Below, in pieces: positions 60,719-64,000 of a stretch of 64,000 bases of DNA (positions are counted from its first letter, which is position 1; the number at the start of each line of letters is the position of its first letter). This stretch comes from Piscinibacter sp943370595 (lineage in GTDB: Bacteria > Pseudomonadota > Gammaproteobacteria > Burkholderiales > Burkholderiaceae_C): positions 434,001 to 498,000 of the forward strand of contig CALRRO020000002.1 of assembly GCA_943370595.1 (NCBI GenBank). The letters run 5' to 3'. Below the pieces are notes generated by a model that was not told where the DNA came from, ran no database searches, and was given only the letters and a program-made list of their open reading frames with translations. The position numbers were made by a program, and so were the translations under genes.

Positions 60719-61237
60719 GTGATCCTGCCGCGGGGGGATGCCCTGCTGCTGCCGGCCAATCCGCTGTTCGTCTGGCTGACGCTGGTCATCGCTTTCCTGT
60801 TCAATCTGGTGCCGCTCGGCCGGGTGCCCGGCATGCCGGACTTTCTGGCGGTCGTGCTGGTGTTCTGGAACGTGCACCAGACGCGGCGCGTGGGCGTCGG
60901 CGCGGCGTTCCTTTTTGGGCTGGCAATGGACGTGCACGACGGCGCCGTGCTCGGGCAGCACGCGCTGGCCTACACGCTGCTGAGCTTCTTCGCGACGTCG
61001 ATCCAGCGCCGGCTGCTGTGGTTCACCGTGCCCTCGCAGGCGGTGCAGATCCTGCCGCTGTTCTTCGCCGCGCACCTGGTGTCGCTGGTCGTGCGCATGA
61101 TCGCCGGCGGCATGTTCCCGGGCTGGGAGCTGCTGCTCGCACCGGTGTTCGAGGCGCTGCTGTGGCCTTTGGTCACATGGGTGCTTCTGGCGCCGCAGCG
61201 CCGGCCGCCCGATCCGGACGAGAATCGGCCCCTGTGA
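60719..61237 (+). CDS. mreD: Rod-shape protein MreD
   Basis: 172 residues from the GTG at 60719, with GGGAG 7 bases upstream. Five or six membrane helices; WNVHQTRRVGVGAAFLFGLAMDVHDGAVLGQHALAYTLL near 50-88 is the family core. It is an inner-membrane part of the elongasome. Confidence 0.95.
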   Translation: MILPRGDALLLPANPLFVWLTLVIAFLFNLVPLGRVPGMPDFLAVVLVFWNVHQTRRVGVGAAFLFGLAMDVHDGAVLGQHALAYTLLSFFATSIQRRLLWFTVPSQAVQILPLFFAAHLVSLVVRMIAGGMFPGWELLLAPVFEALLWPLVTWVLLAPQRRPPDPDENRPL

Positions 61238-61261
61238 TGACGACCCCCGGCTTCCCGAGTA

Positions 61262-61290
61262 CGGCAAGCCGCCCCCCGAGGGGGCGCGGG
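61262..61290. repeat. Burkholderiales-type intergenic hairpin repeat, copy 2
   Basis: A 6-bp hairpin (61271-61276 with 61280-61285) of the CCCCCCGAGGGGGC type, related to the copy at 13265-13280. It fills the 100-base gap between mreD and mrdA. Confidence 0.5.
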
Positions 61291-61339
61291 CCGGCTCGGG
61301 AGCAGCCCAGCGCTCGGCCCGCTCTTTCGGCCACCTGGC

Positions 61340-63274
61340 ATGACTGAAATCCGCAACGTCGAACAGGAACTGGCGCGCTTCAACCTGCGCCTGCTGGCCG
61401 CCGCGCTGTTCGTGCTGTTCGGCTTCGGCCTGCTCGCCGCGCGCCTCGTGCACCTGCAGGTCTTCAAGCACGAGGAGCTGTCGACGCAGGCGGAGAACAA
61501 CCGCATCGCGGTGGTGCCGATCGTGCCCAACCGCGGCCTGATCGTCGACCGCAACGGCGTGGTGCTGGCCAACAACTACTCGGCCTACACGCTGGAGATC
61601 ACGCCGACGAAGGCCGGCGAGCTCGAGCCGCTGATCGACCGGCTCGCCGAGGTGGTCGAGATCCAGCCGCGCGACCGCAAGCGCTTCAAGCGGCTGATGG
61701 ACGAGAGCAAGAGTTTCGAGTCGCTGCCGATCCGCACCAAGCTGTCCGACGACGAGGTGGCGCGCTTCACCGCGCAGCGCTTCCGCTTCCCGGGCGTCGA
61801 CATCAAGGCGCGCTTGTTCCGCAACTACCCGCTGGGCGAAACCGGCAGCCACCTGATCGGCTACATCGGCCGCATCAACCAGGCCGAGAAGGAAACGATC
61901 GACGAGACTGAGGACGCCGCCAACTACCGCGGCACCGAGTACATCGGCAAGCTTGGCGTCGAGCAGAGCTACGAGGCCGAGCTGCACGGCACCACCGGCT
62001 TCGAGGAGGTCGAGACCAGCGCCGGCGGCCGCCCGGTGCGGCGCCTGAAGAGCAACCCGGCGACGCCGGGCAACAAGGTGGTGCTGTCGATCGACATCCG
62101 CCTGCAGGCGCTGGTCGAGGAGCTGTTCGGCGACCGGCGCGGGGCGCTTGTCGCGCTCGACCCGAGCAACGGCGAGGTGCTGGCCTTCGTCAGCAAGCCG
62201 ACCTTCGACCCCAACCTGTTCGTCGACGGCATCGACAGCGAGTCGTGGAAGGAACTCAACGAGTCGATCGACAAGCCGCTGCTGAACCGGGCCCTGCGCG
62301 GCACCTATCCGCCGGGCTCGACCTTCAAGCCCTTCATGGCGATCGCCGCGCTGAACAGTGGCAAGCGCAGCCCGAGCCAGGTGATCTACGACGGCGGGAC
62401 CTTCCAGTTCGGCAACCACACCTTCCGCAGCCACGGCGACAGCGGCCTGGGCCCGGTCGACATGGTGCGCAGCATCGTCAAGTCGAGCAACGTCTACTAC
62501 TACTCGCTGGCCAACGAGATGGGCGTGGACCTGATGCACGAGCAGCTCGAGCCGTTCGGCTTCGGCCGCAAGACCGGCATCGACGTCGAGGGCGAGGTCA
62601 CCGGGCTGCTGCCATCCACCGAGTGGAAGCGCAAGGCCTACAAGAAGCCCGAGCTGCAGAAGTGGTACGCCGGCGAGACCATCTCGCTGGGCATCGGCCA
62701 GGGCTACAACAACTTCACCATGCTGCAGCTTGCCAGCGCCACCGCGACGCTGGTCTCCGGCGGCCAGCGCTTCAAGCCGCGCCTGGTGCGCGAGATCGAA
62801 GACGTGGTCACCGGCGAACGGCGCCTGAAGTCCAACGATGCGCTCCCGCCGCTGCCGCTCAAGCCCGAGCACGTCGAGCTGATCAACCGCGCGCTCTACG
62901 GCGTCACGCAGGAGGGCACGTCGGTGCGCTCCTTCCTGGGCGCGCCCTACAAGACCGGCGGCAAGACCGGCACCGCGCAGGCGGTCGGCATCCGCCAGAA
63001 CGAGAAGTACAACGCGGCGAAGATGGAAGAGCACAAGCGCGACCACTCGCTGTACATGGCCTTCGCGCCGATCGAGACGCCGACCATCGCGCTGGCCATC
63101 GTGGTCGAGAACGCCGGCTTCGGCTCCGAGGCCGCGGCGCCGATCACGCGGCGTGTGTTCGACTACGTGCTGACCGGCGTGCTGCCCAGCACCGAGGACA
63201 TCGCGCTGACCCGCGAGGGCAAGTCGGGTGCGCCGATCGGCAAGCCGCGGCCGGTGGCGGAGGTGCCGCTGTGA
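61340..63274 (+). CDS. mrdA: Penicillin-binding protein 2
   Basis: 644 residues. One membrane anchor about 17-38, a pedestal domain with PNRGLIVDRNGVVLANN near 63-79, and the transpeptidase domain from about 245. The active-site Ser is S327 in PPGSTFKP (SxxK to K330), SSN at 382-384, and KTGTAQ from K542. It crosslinks lateral peptidoglycan together with RodA. Its stop overlaps the rodA start. Confidence 0.97.
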   Translation: MTEIRNVEQELARFNLRLLAAALFVLFGFGLLAARLVHLQVFKHEELSTQAENNRIAVVPIVPNRGLIVDRNGVVLANNYSAYTLEITPTKAGELEPLIDRLAEVVEIQPRDRKRFKRLMDESKSFESLPIRTKLSDDEVARFTAQRFRFPGVDIKARLFRNYPLGETGSHLIGYIGRINQAEKETIDETEDAANYRGTEYIGKLGVEQSYEAELHGTTGFEEVETSAGGRPVRRLKSNPATPGNKVVLSIDIRLQALVEELFGDRRGALVALDPSNGEVLAFVSKPTFDPNLFVDGIDSESWKELNESIDKPLLNRALRGTYPPGSTFKPFMAIAALNSGKRSPSQVIYDGGTFQFGNHTFRSHGDSGLGPVDMVRSIVKSSNVYYYSLANEMGVDLMHEQLEPFGFGRKTGIDVEGEVTGLLPSTEWKRKAYKKPELQKWYAGETISLGIGQGYNNFTMLQLASATATLVSGGQRFKPRLVREIEDVVTGERRLKSNDALPPLPLKPEHVELINRALYGVTQEGTSVRSFLGAPYKTGGKTGTAQAVGIRQNEKYNAAKMEEHKRDHSLYMAFAPIETPTIALAIVVENAGFGSEAAAPITRRVFDYVLTGVLPSTEDIALTREGKSGAPIGKPRPVAEVPL

Positions 63275-64000
63275 ACACCCGGCCCGCGACGATGAACGTC
63301 GCCTTCGAGCGGCCGTCGCTGTGGCAGCGCCTGGCGCCGGTCTTTACCGGCTTCGACTTCCCGCTGTCGCTGGCCATCCTGCTGCTGGCCGGCGCCGGCA
63401 TGCTGACGATGTACTCGGCCGGCTTCGACCACGGCACGCGCTTCGTCGACCACGGGCGCAACATGCTGATCGCCTTCGGCATCCTGTTCATCGTCGCGCA
63501 GGTGCCGCCGCAGCGGCTGATGTCGCTGGCGGTGCCGCTGTACGTGCTCGGCGTGGCGCTGCTGCTGGCGGTCGAGTTCTTCGGCATCACCAAGAAAGGC
63601 GCGACACGCTGGCTCAACATCGGCGTGGTGATCCAGCCCAGCGAGATGCTGAAGATCGCCGTACCGCTGATGCTGGCCTGGTGGTTCCAGCGCCGCGAGG
63701 GCCAGCTGCGCGTGCCCGACTTTCTCGTCGCCGGCCTGCTGCTGGCGGTGCCGGTCGGGCTGATCATGAAGCAACCGGACCTGGGCACCGCGATCCTGGT
63801 GCTGTCGGCAGGCCTGTTCGTGATCTTCTTCGCCGGGCTGTCGTGGAAGCTGATCATCCCGGTGCTGGTGACCGGCGCGGTGGCGATCACCGCGCTCGTG
63901 ATGTCGGGCGACCGCATCTGCGAACCCGACGTGAAGTGGCCGGTGCTGCGCGACTACCAGAAGCACCGTGTCTGCACGCTGCTCGATCCCTCGAAGGACC
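63271..64000 (+). CDS. rodA: RodA glycosyltransferase, 3' end outside window
   Basis: About 243 residues are visible from the GTG at 63271, which overlaps the mrdA stop by 4 bases; an ATG at 63292 is possible. SEDS-family helices with GATRWLNIGVVIQPSEMLKIAVPLMLAW near 111-138 and KQPDLGTAILVLSAGLFVIFFAG near 169-191, including the conserved Asp. The end reads RDYQKHRVCTLLDPSKD, an expected RodA segment. It polymerises glycan strands with PBP2. Confidence 0.96.
   Translation, partial: MNTRPATMNVAFERPSLWQRLAPVFTGFDFPLSLAILLLAGAGMLTMYSAGFDHGTRFVDHGRNMLIAFGILFIVAQVPPQRLMSLAVPLYVLGVALLLAVEFFGITKKGATRWLNIGVVIQPSEMLKIAVPLMLAWWFQRREGQLRVPDFLVAGLLLAVPVGLIMKQPDLGTAILVLSAGLFVIFFAGLSWKLIIPVLVTGAVAITALVMSGDRICEPDVKWPVLRDYQKHRVCTLLDPSKD

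Overview
The window is about 70% GC with dense, mostly short-spaced genes. Gene content (Bug-type receptor, GatCAB, COQ7, TrxC, mreBCD-mrdA-rodA, DUF4124 protein, AmpG, YejBEF) and GC-rich hairpin repeats of the CCCCCCGAAGGGGGC type point to a betaproteobacterium of the Burkholderiales, probably near Rubrivivax, Leptothrix, Roseateles or Ideonella. That placement is inference from content and style, not from a database match.

Layout. 1-4.4 kb: a partial His-rich protein of unknown role, an alpha/beta hydrolase, an ECF-like sigma factor, and an OmpR/EnvZ-type two-component pair. 4.6-6.3 kb: a TSUP exporter whose start codon sits just after a strong hairpin, and an HDOD protein. 6.3-15.7 kb: a complete beta-glucoside uptake and hydrolysis locus (LacI repressor, exported GH5 glycosidase, binding protein, two permeases, GH1 beta-glucosidase, ABC ATPase, LamB-like porin). 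Near-identical operators around an AACGTT core lie at the LacI/GH5 start region and twice at the transporter promoter; a weaker copy precedes the porin. 16-20.4 kb: an acyl-CoA synthetase, then a Bug receptor translationally joined to a SulP permease. 20.5-21.0 kb: two very small proteins, one carrying a perfect sliding-clamp-binding pentapeptide. 21.2-32.6 kb: a yejBEF-like peptide ABC transporter, divergent from three tandem paralogous binding proteins that run straight into an acetoacetyl-CoA synthetase gene.

32.6-40.4 kb: thioredoxin 2, flavin reductase, an ECF sigma/anti-sigma pair, an AHSA1 protein, AmpG, an M48 peptidase, a Crp-type and a LuxR-type regulator, and a glyoxalase II-like hydrolase. 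40.4-43.6 kb looks compositionally milder and holds a fatty-acid desaturase, an NTF2-like protein, a MmyB-like XRE regulator and a VOC protein; it may be acquired DNA. 43.8-50.4 kb holds the most unusual content: a class III nucleotide cyclase/AAA ATPase signalling protein convergent with, and overlapping, a 1216-residue protein that joins an unknown N-terminal region, a DyP-type peroxidase and a divergent cytochrome P450 in one chain.

50.5-64 kb returns to core functions: a P-loop kinase, a carboxylesterase, a DUF393-COQ7 fusion, xthA and pyrE with start codons 13 bp apart, a DUF4124 protein, gatCAB, and the rod-shape operon mreB-mreC-mreD-mrdA-rodA (rodA cut by the window edge). A perfect DnaA box lies between gatC and mreB. 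I saw no rRNA or tRNA genes, insertion sequences or CRISPR arrays.
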